A DNA stretch of 64,000 nucleotides, from contig OY992536.1 of the NCBI GenBank assembly GCA_963921195.1, positions 89,943,007 to 90,007,006 of the forward strand, read 5' to 3'. The notes below the pieces were generated by a model. It saw only the letters and a program-made list of their open reading frames with translations, was not told the DNA's origin and did not search any database. The translations under genes were made by a program, and so were the position numbers. Shown piece after piece: positions 13,529 through 23,454 of this stretch (its first letter is position 1; the number at the start of each line of letters is the position of its first letter). Source of the DNA: Pegoplata infirma (lineage: Eukaryota > Arthropoda > Insecta > Diptera > Anthomyiidae).

Positions 13529-14388
13529 GAACTATATTCAATTTGAGCTATCTGCTCGGTTGACGAAAATGAGTTTTTGATGGCAAAATGTTCGCTGGCA
13601 TAAGTGCCATCTATGGTATTAATTTCAGAACAAAAAAAAATATTTTAAGACTATTTTATTGCAAAAATAGCATGAGCTATGTGAAACCATGTTTTTTTAT
13701 AAATAAAAATTTGAGCTATCTACAGTATAGTTTACTAGGGTAAACTTTTAAATTTAAATTTTTTTATAGTATCACTTTTTATACGGTGTTTCCATCAATA
13801 AAAATAATGGCAGTTTTTTTTTTTTTAAGTTTCAACTCCTTTCCGCGGTTAAAAACGCGGTTTTTGACCCATATTTCGATGCGGAACAAAACCGGTTAAA
13901 CTTTTTGCATATTTTATTTGCCCATTCGATTGTACAGCAAACACAAGTGTTATGACATTTTTCGCAAGCGTCATGAAGGTTCTAAATAATGGCGATAAAG
14001 CGCGAAAAAATCTATGATTAAAAAAAAATTAAAAAGTATTTTTTTTGATACCTGTATTTGAAGGGCTTAAAAAAATTAGAAATATGGTACCAAATTCACA
14101 TTTTTATCATAATCCGTTAAAAAGTTATAAAGCTTTAAAGTCTATATTTAATGAGCTATCTGCTTAGGTTGATTAATTTCAAATAAAAAAGGTTGAGCTA
14201 TCTGCTGTAACTCAGCGAGTAATACGAATTTTTACAAACAAAGCACATGTAAAATTTAGTAGTAATTATTAATTAATATTGTAAAAGATCGGCCGACAAA
14301 AAGTTTAAAAATACGCGAATGCGACGGTTTTTTTGCTCTCCTGAAAAGTTATGTTTTTTTAGATAGCTCAAATTGAATATAGTTTAAC
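13529..14388. mobile_element. TIR element (MITE-like)
   Basis: The ends carry CTATATTCAATTTGAGCTAT and its inverse ATAGCTCAAATTGAATATAG. GAGCTATCTGC motifs recur inside (13549, 13706, 14152 and 14192 areas). No ORF is found and no clean target duplication was seen. It appears inserted beside copy 1 of the 53-bp direct repeat. Confidence 0.65.
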
Positions 14389-14601
14389 GTTATTTATTAT
14401 AATTTTTTGATTTGTTATATATGGTTTTGAATTGAGAAAAGTGTGAAAGAAAAATTTTAATTTTTCTAAAAATTTAGACATCCTGGTTTGTTTCTTACTA
14501 GTTTCATATTATCCAGTTATAATAATCTTCAGAAAAACTTTTAATGTCAATTTATTTAGTTAATAGTCAATAAAACTCTATATGTGAAAATTATTTACAG
14601 A

Positions 14602-14692
14602 TCGCAGCCGACAAGGATTGAACTCATCATCATCTGTAATGCTTTGCTATTAACTGCTTGTAACGTACAATCACTCTAGACCGATACGCCAA
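14602..14692 (-). other. tRNA-like module, degenerate
   Basis: On the minus strand an A box-like TTGGCGTATCGGTCTAGAGT (14672-14691) is followed by a B box-like GAGTTCAATCCTT (14612-14624). The spacing is longer than in most tRNAs and the stems are weak. Likely a tRNA-derived promoter remnant. Confidence 0.45.
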
Positions 14693-14975
14693 GTAGGCTG
14701 TTAAGCAAGTATCAACTAAATCTGATTTTTTCAATTCGAGTGTAGTTGTTACTGTTGTTTTTTTCTTACAGAAGAGTTTGTTATTGTAATTTTTGTAAAC
14801 AAACTTATTTTTAGTAATCATTATTCTTCTTCCTCTCCTTCATCAATTCTGATCTAAGTACTTATTTTTGCAAACATTGCCAGACATGGTCTATATTTTA
14901 GACACAAATGTTAGGTGTTGCCATTTTTCCAAAGATACTGATTGCCACTTAGGGCGACTTATAGTCGTTATTTTT

Positions 14976-15028
14976 AAATTATTGTTTTTCTGTAAAGACA
15001 GTCGAGCTCAGGCTCTAATTATAATTAT
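14976..15028 (+). repeat. 53-bp exact direct repeat, copy 2
   Basis: Identical to 13472-13524 and about 1.5 kb downstream of it. It could mark two insertions of one repeat or a segmental duplication. Confidence 0.9.
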
Positions 15029-15432
15029 GTATTATAATTGTCAATTTTAAAAATGTTTACAGCTGTACGATAAATTTTCACAGTGACTGTATACTTATAT
15101 TTATTTACATTATCGTGTCTCTAATATTATTATACAACAATACATTGTTTCAATGCATAGTTAAAGAAATATTTTTATTTATTTTAAAATAAAAATTTTA
15201 AATAAAGTAATTATGAAATAAATCCTTCTTAAAATTTACTGCAACATGCATACTTTTAATTGATAAATAACGAAAATGTTATTGAAAGAATTTTATATCT
15301 CGGCCCCCTGACTGTGATACAGTTACTTCTTAAATTGACTGCAGGTTAGGGTATCCTTAACCTGACCAACTGTTTTTGGCTGAAAAGCGGGATGGAAAGG
15401 TTGAAAAAGCGGGATTTTGACCTAAAAAGTGG

Positions 15433-15570
15433 TCCCGTTTGTAACGTATCGGAAATAGGTCCTAGGACCCCATAAAATATGTAAATCAATGATTTTCAAT
15501 CGAATTTATGTCGACATCGCGATGTCTGTCCATCTCTCTGAATGTATGTCTGTTTAAAACAGCATATCAA
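15433..15570 (-). mobile_element. DINE-like fragment
   Basis: The phrases CTAGGACCCCATAAA and ATCGCGATGTCTGTCCATC match, with changes, the reverse-oriented DINE-like element at 23455-24206 (GACCCCATAAAG, AGCGATGTCTGTCCGTCC). Only the 3' part of such an element is recognisable. Confidence 0.5.
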
Positions 15571-17107
15571 GCTTTTTATTTCAAACGTACCACGAAAAAA
15601 AATATTGTTCGATCAAAGTCATCCTTATGGAGCTTATTGCCCGGAACTAAAAAATCTAGGAACAAAAGTTTTAGCTTTTCGGAAAAATGAGCGACATGGT
15701 AAAATTGAACAATTCGCTTTATATTTCATTTTTTCCACAGTAACTCAACAACTCTTAAATTTTCGAATTACATTTATTTTATAGAGTTTTGTTTGGGCTA
15801 ACGATTGGCATTATTTATTTTTGGACAAATCTGAGAACTGTGTCTGAATTTTCCAAATTTAACCTAAAAATCGATGTAGAAAAAAACACATCATTCCCGA
15901 GTAAAAATGAATACATATAATTTTACATTATTTGATGTATGTATATATAGCCATATGAAATAATGTGTTTTCATATCAAACAAAGTATATAATTATATCT
16001 CGCGTTGAGTTTTTCCAAATTTTTTTAATGGAGTTATATAAAATTACATCTAATGATAACCATATTAATATATAAATACATGTGGGAGACATAATCATAT
16101 GTGACACATATAGCTTAATCTGATTGCATACATATTTATATGTGACTTAATATCAAATAACGTATACGAGCATATTTAAAAAAAATCCAATATCATTATA
16201 TATATAATTACATATGACTTACAAGAAACCATTTAAAATTATATATGACTTACAAGAAACCATTTAAAACTATATATGGTTCCATCTTAAAAAACGAAAA
16301 ATATTTTTTTCAAATATAATTATATATGGTCGCACATATAACTCTATATACAGTTATATAAAACTATACATGGCATCATACATTTATTTTTTTAATATTA
16401 TCAAAGATATAATTATAAATGGCTTATGAGATACCGTATATAGTTTTGTAAGGTACCATATAAATACAATTTTTTTTTTAACTCTATATATAATTTTAAA
16501 TGGTGGCACATGTAACGCCATATAAATTGTTATACAATTGTATAAGGTAAAAAATATTTTTTTCTTTCACAATATTTTATATATAATTATGCATACTTTT
16601 ATATGACAGTATTTCAATATTTTTTTTTTTAATGTTGCATCATATATATTTTTATTTAAGTATACAAGAGAGCTTGTATAATTTTATATGATTCTCAAAG
16701 CACCTAAAATCAGTCAAAAAAAATATATATAAATTCTATAAATTTTTAAATAGAAAAAAAATCTGTTTAATCCATTGTATTTTAAAACTTAAAAAAATTC
16801 ATATTGGATTTTAAAAGTTCAATTTTTAAAAAATGCATGTTACTTAAATAGTTGTGTGTAACTTTATATAAGATCATATAAGATAATATATGATGCTTGG
16901 GGACCCCGAGTTCGATTCCCGGCTCAACCCAGAAAAAAACTATTTTTTTTTTAATTTTTTAAAAAAGAAAATATGTTTTTAAAGCTTCTTGTTTTTTCTA
17001 AACTTAAAAATATTGAATAATTAAATTTTTATGGTAAAATCTAAAAATAAATATTATTTATTTATAATTATATAATTTTATATATTACATCCCGTTTCGT
17101 AGAGGGT

Positions 17108-17305
17108 ATAAACAACATTAACACGAGTAATAATACAAATAATGGCAACGACAACGTTTCTGCTGACAACCTATGGTCAGCTTTAAAAATAAGACTCCAA
17201 AATCTGTGCAAAGACACTCTCGGTTTCCGCTCATCCGAACAAAAGGCATGGATGTCTAACGATGCTTGGGATTTCATTGAAAGAAGCGATGTTAGGCGAG
17301 AATGA
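17108..17305 (+). pseudogene. LINE ORF segment upstream of a frameshift
   Basis: A frame offset from the main reverse transcriptase ORF is open for 65 codons (through FRSSEQKAWMSNDAWDFIE near 17228-17284) and stops at TGA 17303-17305. Its content resembles the linker that precedes the reverse transcriptase in LINE polyproteins. The main frame has stops upstream near 17187. A frameshift therefore lies within the overlap, about 17262-17305, and the copy is unlikely to encode an intact protein. Confidence 0.65.
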
Positions 17306-19160
17306 TCCCCAACGTAAAGAGGAATATACCATGGAGTATAGAGAAACAAGCAAACTCATCAAACGACAAGTGAAAAAAGATAAGAAGCAATTTTATGAAA
17401 ATATTGGCAAAGAGGCACAGACAGCATCCGAAAAAGGAGATATGAAGGAACTATACAAGTTAACCCGAACACTTTCTGGCTGCAGCGGTAATATTAATGG
17501 TAGCTCTCCTGTCATAGATGGTGATAGTGGTGAAACCATGACTTCCAAACTAGAGCAATTGCATGTTTGGAGTAAACATTTCGAAAAAACGTTGAACATA
17601 ATGCACAATGAATCGGACAGGTTTACAATACGAAGACGTTTAAACCCTAACGGAAATATAAACACCAACCCCCCTACTGTAAGCGAAATCTGTACAGCAA
17701 TTAGAAATATGAAATGCGGAAAAGCGGCGGGTAACGATAATTTACCAATAGAATGTTTCAAAGCTAATCCCATTGCAATGGCAGAAACCTTGCGCCCAAT
17801 CTACGAACTAGTCTGGACTACTGAAGATTTTCCTTCCGACTGGAAAGAGGCCATAATTATTAAAATCCCGAAAAAAGGTGATAAAAAGATTTGCAATAAC
17901 TGGCGTGGTATCTCGTTATTGCCGGCAGTTTTTAAAATATTTAACCAAATCATACTAGACAGAATAGCAGAAGCTCTAGATAAAAACATCCGAAACACCC
18001 AAGCGGGCTTTCGTCCTGGTAGGTCATACATAGACCAAATCAATACGGTACGAATCTTAATTGAACAGGCAGCAGAATTTAATGCAACTATGTACTTGAC
18101 CTTTGTTGATTACGAAAAAGCCTTTGATGCTCTGAAGAGAGAATTTATTTGGACGGCGCTAGATGCAAGGGGTATTCCTCAAAAGTTAATAAACATTCTT
18201 AGGCATAGCTACGAAGGTTCTACGTGTAGGGTTTTCCATGATGGCACGTTAAGCGATAGCTTTGAAACAAAGAGTGGTGTACGACAAGGGTGCGCTCTGT
18301 CACCGCTTTTATTTATAACTGTGATGGATGTAATATTTGACGCTGTTGATACATTATCAGTGGGACTGAATTGGGGTATGTGCAACAAATTAGCGCATTT
18401 AGAGTATGCCGACGATGTAGTCCTTCTGTCCAACAAAAATTCAGAAATGCAATCTCTTTTAACATCCCTTACGGAGGAATCAAATAAAGTAGGACTTAAA
18501 GCCAATATTAACAAAACCAAATCTATGAGAATTAATGCGGTAAACACATCCCAGTTCGCAGTCAATCAGCAGGAGATCAGTGAAGTAACCAGTTTTGAGT
18601 ATCTCGGCAGCATTATAAGCACTAATGGGGGAACAATACTTGACGTAGAAAGCCGACTTAAGAAAGCTAAAGGCAGGTTCGCAATGCTGTTAAAAGTATG
18701 GAGGTCAAACACAATTAACACAGCAACGAAGATAAGAATATTTGACGCCTGCGTAAAATCCATCCTGTTATATGGATGTGAAACATGGTTTCTCACAAAA
18801 GATTTATCTCAGAAATTACAGACATTCATCAATAGATGTCTTCGCAATATTTTAAGAATATGGTGGCCTCAAATAATAACTAACGAAAATCTGCTACTAA
18901 GAACTAATCAAATAAAGATTGAAACCGAAATAAAGAAACGTAAATATGGATGGTTGGGACACACGCTAAGGAAAGAAAGATCCGAGGTCCCACATGCAGC
19001 ACTTGAGTGGAACCCACAGGGGTATCGAAGCGTCGGCCGACCGAAAACATCTTGGAGAAATACAGTGGCCAAGGAAACAAGTAAATCCTACAACCAGTTG
19101 CGATACATAGCTAGGGAGAGGGAAGACTGGAAGATATATGTAAAAAACATTTGTAAATAG
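17262..19160 (+). CDS. Reverse transcriptase of an RTE-like LINE (partial, 632 codons open)
   Basis: This would copy the element RNA into DNA at a nicked genomic site. The reverse transcriptase motifs are in order: PKKGDKK...NNWRGISLLP near residues 203-222, QAGFRPGRSYIDQ near 246, motif A FVDYEKAFDAL at 281-291 (first Asp 283), motif B SGVRQGCALSP at 338-348, motif C YADD at 382-385, NINKTKSM near 415 and FEYLGSI near 444. The C-terminal region has LYGCETW near 504, RCLRNILRIWWP near 525, GWLGHTLRK and GRPKTSWR, as in RTE/BovB-type proteins. The catalytic residues look intact. No endonuclease domain is present, and a frameshift interrupts the 5' part, so the first Met is arbitrary and not the native start. 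Clade assignment (RTE rather than a neighbour) is inference. Confidence 0.85.
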   Translation: MLGISLKEAMLGENDPQRKEEYTMEYRETSKLIKRQVKKDKKQFYENIGKEAQTASEKGDMKELYKLTRTLSGCSGNINGSSPVIDGDSGETMTSKLEQLHVWSKHFEKTLNIMHNESDRFTIRRRLNPNGNINTNPPTVSEICTAIRNMKCGKAAGNDNLPIECFKANPIAMAETLRPIYELVWTTEDFPSDWKEAIIIKIPKKGDKKICNNWRGISLLPAVFKIFNQIILDRIAEALDKNIRNTQAGFRPGRSYIDQINTVRILIEQAAEFNATMYLTFVDYEKAFDALKREFIWTALDARGIPQKLINILRHSYEGSTCRVFHDGTLSDSFETKSGVRQGCALSPLLFITVMDVIFDAVDTLSVGLNWGMCNKLAHLEYADDVVLLSNKNSEMQSLLTSLTEESNKVGLKANINKTKSMRINAVNTSQFAVNQQEISEVTSFEYLGSIISTNGGTILDVESRLKKAKGRFAMLLKVWRSNTINTATKIRIFDACVKSILLYGCETWFLTKDLSQKLQTFINRCLRNILRIWWPQIITNENLLLRTNQIKIETEIKKRKYGWLGHTLRKERSEVPHAALEWNPQGYRSVGRPKTSWRNTVAKETSKSYNQLRYIAREREDWKIYVKNICK

Positions 19161-19640
19161 ACTAAGTTCTAATTAAAATTTGTTAATGAATTGTAATTAA
19201 TGAACATGTCTTAATAATAAAAATAATATATTACATCATATAAGTTAATATATGGTTCCTAGGGACCCTGGGTTCGATCCCCGGCTGAGCTAAGAAAAAA
19301 AGTTGTTTTTTTTAAAGAAAATATGTTTTAGAAGCTTTAATTTTTTACTAAACTTAAAAATATTGATTAATTTATTTTTTATGATAATATTTAGAAATAA
19401 ATATTATTTATATATAGTAATATAACTTTCTATATTGCATCATATATGATAATATATAATTCTTGAGGACCCTGAGTTCGATTCCCGACTAAGTCAAGAA
19501 AAAAATTATTTTTTTTTAAATTTTTTTTTAATCTAAATGATTTTTTAATGCGTTTTCGTTTTTCAAATTTAAAAAAAAATAAAATCCCTGAATTTTAACA
19601 AAAATATTTCAAAAATAATTATATTTTGATATAATTATAT

Positions 19641-20322
19641 ATTATTTAATCCGAAGAAAAAAATATTTTAAAACTTTAATGTTTAACCATCAATATCTCT
19701 GGTTTTAAGAGAGCTAAAGTCCTCAGATCAAGCTCAAATCAAAGCTTTATTTGTTGCCAATAATTAAAAGTGTATTTGGTTCGAACTTATGTTAGCAATA
19801 TTTTCAGATAAAATTATTTTTGTCTGAAAAAACTTCCGAAAAAAACTTAAAACTCATTATTTGGCCGTTTGTGAGTAAAAAAGTTTATACATGTTTTATA
19901 CCATTTTAAAGATATTTTTATTAAATATACAACGGCAGAAAGAAAATTTGGATCCGATGAAAAATGTGAAGCTCATAAGCCAAAAACTGTTTTTCTTTAA
20001 AGCTTTATAACTTGGAAAGTTAAGAGCATTGGAAGATGAAAATCATGTTGTTGAACTCAGTATTAAACCCCCTATTAGCTCAGCAAATAAACTAAAAAAA
20101 AAAAAAAATCACAAATTTTAGCAAAAAATTTCTAAGTCTTTTTTAAAATTTTGTTCAAATTCAAATCGAATATAATTTGATGCAATCATATACACAATAA
20201 GATAAACTGGATTTAATTATATATAAGTTAAACTTGATATAATTATATATGATAAACTATTTTCAAAAATTTTCTAAGTTTTTTTAAAACATAGTCTTTT
20301 AAAGTTGTCATTTATTAACAAC
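19641..20322. other. A+T-rich interior of the composite element, no gene recognised
   Basis: I see no coding signal or clear unit structure other than scattered ATAATTATATATG motifs shared with 16080-16700. Confidence 0.45.
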
Positions 20323-20392
20323 GTCCGCTGGGTCAGAGGGTAGAGATTGCGATTACAAAACAGTTGGTAGCTGTTCGATTCCCCCGCCGCTC
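20323..20392 (+). other. tRNA-like module
   Basis: An A box-like TGGGTCAGAGGGTAGAG (20329-20345) and a B box-like TGTTCGATTCCCC (20372-20384) sit at tRNA spacing in a 70-nt stretch that is G+C-rich next to its surroundings. It is followed by a run of Ts (20398-20415) that could serve as a Pol III terminator. The acceptor arms do not pair convincingly, so this is probably a SINE-like head or tRNA pseudogene. Confidence 0.55.
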
Positions 20393-20639
20393 GAAGTTTT
20401 TTTTTTTTTTTTTTAAATAAATTTTAATTATATATATTTATATCTTAATATTGAAAAAAATTGTTTGGATAAAACTTTATCAGTTCTAAAAATAGATTTT
20501 ATTGTTCGGATTAAATTATATATAGTTCTAAAAATAGATTTTTTTATTCGGATAAAATTTTATCTAAAGTTTTTTGTAATATTTTTTTTTTCTTTCGTAT
20601 GAAATTTTATCTTTTTTTATCCAGCTAAAAAAATCTTTT

Positions 20640-20820
20640 TTTTTTGTCTTGGTCCAATAAGATCCAACCATTTTTCGGATGAAATTGTATCCCACCGATT
20701 AAAACTGATCTTATTAGATAAACCCACTTTTCGGATCAAATTGTATCCGTCCGGTTAAAACTGATCTAATCTTAGCGATCCATTTTTCGGATCAGTGCTG
20801 ATCTTTCAAATCTCGGATCT
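20640..20820. repeat. Degenerate tandem repeat with TTTTTCGGAT core
   Basis: CATTTTTCGGATGAAATTG, CACTTTTCGGATCAAATTG and CATTTTTCGGATCAGTG recur about every 50 bp, each linked to AAAACTGATCT-like sequence. It lies near the right end of the 15896-20881 element. Confidence 0.6.
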
Positions 20821-21394
20821 ATCAACAGATCTGGAATAATATAAGAACATATATTGCTTCATACAAAAATTTTTACTCGGGTTGTTATTTTTTCTTAAAT
20901 TTAAATAATAGTTCATTAAATTATCTAAAAATGTCAAATTTTCAGATAGCAGTTAGTTTTTTTGTTTTCGAGAAACATTATTTTAAACTTCAAAGTAAAA
21001 TTTGGTCAAATTGAGCAATTTTTGCATGACATCGCTTTATGTTTAATTTTTTATACTGTAACTCAAAATTCCGAAGTTTCCGAAACAAATCAAATCAATA
21101 GAGTTTTGTACGGGCTATCAGTTGGCATTATTTGGTTTTGGAAAAAAATCAGAACTGGTTTTGATTTTTTAAATATTGGATAAATATATTTTTTTTTTTC
21201 AAAACACTCTAATTTTGATTTTATTTTTTTAATATACACTCAAAATAAATTCTCTGTCCAATCAGCAGAAAAATCTGCTGAAAATACACCCATTTTGAGC
21301 CATATGAGAAATCTACTGATTTTAGCAGACACGGTTTGCTAAATATCTGTCATAAGAGGTGAATAAATATAACAAGAAAAAAAAAAAAACATAC

Positions 21395-21466
21395 GCCGCC
21401 AGCGAGCATCGAACTCGCCACCTTCCGATTTGAAAGTACACTTCTTAACCACTACGCCATGGAAGC
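21395..21466 (-). other. tRNA-like module inside a MITE
   Basis: On the minus strand an A box-like TGGCGTAGTGGTTAAGAAG is followed by a B box-like GAGTTCGATGCTC. The T stem GCGAG/CTCGC pairs perfectly around TTCGATG. The acceptor ends do not pair well. Downstream on the minus strand lies a T run (complement of the A run at 21377-21389), a possible Pol III terminator. This is one of the better tRNA-like modules in the window. Confidence 0.6.
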
Positions 21467-21516
21467 TTATACTTTTATCTGGCGTTTTAGCTATTAAACA
21501 TGTGTGTTGTTCGACA

Positions 21517-21685
21517 GCAGAGAAATCAGATTTTAGCAGAAATATCTGCCGATTTTAGCAGAAAAATCTGCTGATTTTAGCAGAACAATCTGCTGATATC
21601 AGCAGAATAATCTGCTGATTTCAGCAGAACAATCTGCTGATTACAGCAGAGCAATCTGCTGATTTCAGCAGAGCAATCTGCTGAC
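21517..21685. repeat. Minisatellite of about 22 bp with AGCAGA/TCTGCT units
   Basis: About seven units of the type GATTTCAGCAGAACAATCTG follow each other. Each unit is itself partly palindromic (AGCAGA with TCTGCT). The array sits within the 21237-21910 MITE; copy 2 of the MITE lacks it as a regular array. Confidence 0.85.
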
Positions 21686-21912
21686 AATCTGTTCTGCTTT
21701 TTTTTTTATATAAAAAAATTTCTTGAAAAAATTATGAAATTCAGCAAACAAAATCAGTATAAACATAGTAAAATGTCTGTTATTTTCTTAAATTGAATGA
21801 CAGAGATTTTAGTAAAAATATCCTTCTCAGCAGAACAATCTGCTAAAAGATTGCTAATTCAAATTGAAAGTCGTTTTACAGATTTTTTGACAGAGTTTTT
21901 CTTTAGAGTGTA

Positions 21913-22740
21913 GTTCATCAAATTCTTTGCAAAATGTCAAATTTTTGTTTTTGATAAAAAATTACTTCGAAGATCAAACTCATTTTCTCAAAAACAAAAA
22001 GTAACTGCTCTCTAAAAATTTGAAATTTTGTAGAGAACTCAATGAACTTTAATTTATTAATATTAAAAATTTGTAAAATTGTTGCGTTTTGAAAAAAAAA
22101 TAAAAAAAGGTTTATCCAAAATTTGAAAAATTCAGAACCAGTTATAATTTTTTTTTTCAAAAACAAATAATTCCAATCGGTACCCCGTAGAAAACTATTT
22201 TAAAAATATGTTGTGGAAACTTCAGAATTGTTGAGTTTCAGTAGAAAAAATGAAATATAAAGCGATGTTATGCAAAAATTGCTCAATTTTATCGTATTTC
22301 ACGATACATTGAAGTTTAAAGTTATTTTTCTCCAAAACAAAAATTAATTGCTCACTGAAAACTTTACATTTTCTAGAGAATTTAATGAACTTCCATTTAA
22401 AATTAAAAAAATGCAGTGTTTTTTGCTACATAATTTTGGAAAATTCAGACATAGTTCCGAATTTTTTACGGAAACAAATATTCCAAAATTACAGAATTAT
22501 TAAGGTACTGAAAAAATTGCTCAATTTTATCATATTTGGCCACGCCTAAAAACTATTTTTTTTTTCTGAATTTTAAATTCTTTTTTTCAAATCAAAATTA
22601 ATTTAAGAAGTAAATTCCATTAAAAATTTTTTTAAAACGGTAAGAAATTTTATTAGTATGTTCAAAAATAAGAGAAATAACTACAGAACAATCAAATTAT
22701 TATTTGAAAAATTTTACATTGTACTTTACTATTCTAAAAG
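21913..22740. other. Repeat-like A+T-rich DNA with inverted relatives
   Basis: Segments here (for example AAATTGCTCAATTTTATCG near 22276) are inverse to segments at 20990-21180, and those in turn resemble 15660-15870. No protein is recognised. The stretch is probably the interior or arm of an older foldback element. Confidence 0.4.
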
Positions 22741-23454
22741 TCGAAAAGCGGGATAAAGCGGGATGAAGCGGGACTTTTGTTTAAAAAGCGGGATGAAAAA
22801 TCAAGGCGGGATCAGACTTCAAAAAGCGGGATATTCCCGCCAAAAGCGGGATGGTTGGTCAGGTTAGGTATCCTACACAGATTTCTGTGGGAAGGAACAT
22901 TTTGGGAAGATCTACAAAAACTATATTTTGGTTTTTGGGAACAAGTGAGAACAAGTGAGCGGAATTATTTATGTTTTCCAAAATGTAAAAACTTGACAGT
23001 GGCGTTTCGGGGGTAGGGTCTTCGTCTGGGATCAAAAGAAAAACGGACATGATAAACGGTGGTATAGGCCCAATTTTTCAGATATAAATGGGGCATTCCA
23101 GGCCAAATCACTCACTTTTAGACCCGACCCCCTTTGATTAATTTTTTTAATTATTAAATGTGTTAAATGCAACTTTCACTCAAATTTTCAGCCTTTTATA
23201 CTAAGTTGGTGTTGAGTAATCAATTTTTCAAAATGGCGATTTTTAAAAAAAAAATGAAAAAATTTAAATATTTAATTAATTTTAACCAGTAAAAAATATA
23301 GATATCTTAAAAAACGTTGGACAACGTTTTGCTGGTATTTAAATGTAGTTTTAGGAAAAAATATGGAAAAATTATTCGAAGTAACTGTCACTTATTTTTT
23401 AACGTCTAAAAATTAAAATCGAATTTTTGAAAAAGTCCAAAACATTCGATTTTT

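Larger units (their letters stand above)
17092..19226 (+). mobile_element. 5'-truncated non-LTR retrotransposon (RTE-like), with 11-bp target duplication
   Basis: TATATTACATC occurs immediately upstream (17081-17091) and immediately downstream (19227-19237), a target-site duplication that defines the insert at about 2.1 kb. It carries reverse transcriptase sequence but no endonuclease domain, so the 5' part is missing, as is usual for target-primed reverse transcription. The 3' untranslated region is only about 66 bp and ends in TAATAATAAAAATAA with no long poly(A), which fits RTE-type elements. Base composition is clearly less A+T-rich than its surroundings. Confidence 0.85.
16876..19640 (+). 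repeat. Three tandem units of about 200 bp with B box-like motifs, interrupted by a LINE
   Basis: Each unit has the order ATATATGAT-like stretch, GACCCTGAGTTCGATTCCC-like motif, AAGTCAAGAAAAAA, long T run, then a TATATATTACATC-like junction. The B box-like sites are at 16908-16920, 19270-19282 and 19474-19486. No A box is evident upstream of them. Units 1 and 2 meet at the TATATTACATC site where the LINE (17092-19226) inserted; unit 3 follows directly. Confidence 0.65.
15896..20881. mobile_element. TIR-bounded composite with CCCGAGTAAAAAT ends
   Basis: The left end CCCGAGTAAAAATGAATAC matches the inverse of the right end ATTTTTACTCGGG. Between them lie TA-rich degenerate repeats (about 16080-16700), three units with a GAGTTCGATTCCC-type motif, an inserted LINE, a tRNA-like module (20323-20392) and a degenerate repeat rich in TTTTTCGGAT (20640-20820). 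No transposase is present. Removal of the LINE would leave about 2.85 kb. Target duplication was not clear, so the superfamily is open. Confidence 0.55.
21237..21910. mobile_element. CTGCT-rich MITE, copy 1, TA duplication
   Basis: The ends are CACTCAAAATAAATTCTCTG and GACAGAGTTTTTCTTTAGAGTG, with TA on both sides (21235-21236 and 21911-21912). Subterminal sequence has many AGCAGA/TCTGCT palindromes. A tRNA-like module (21395-21466) and a short minisatellite (21517-21685) are inside. No ORF is present. A second copy lies in opposite orientation at 29857-31077. The TA duplication suggests Tc1/mariner-type mobilisation. Confidence 0.8.
15344..22876. mobile_element. Possible large TIR-bounded composite (candidate)
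   Basis: The left end GTATCCTTAACCTGACCAAC and the right end GTTGGTCAGGTTAGGTATCC are inverse of each other. Both are followed inward by several AAGCGGGAT motifs (15395-15420 left, 22745-22853 right), like subterminal transposase-binding repeats. The enclosed 7.5 kb is made of other nested elements and has no recognisable transposase. The ends could instead belong to two separate copies in opposite orientation. Confidence 0.4.

Noticed and set aside
17393..18796. Minus-strand frames of 76-126 codons
   Set aside because: They are antisense shadows of the reverse transcriptase ORF.
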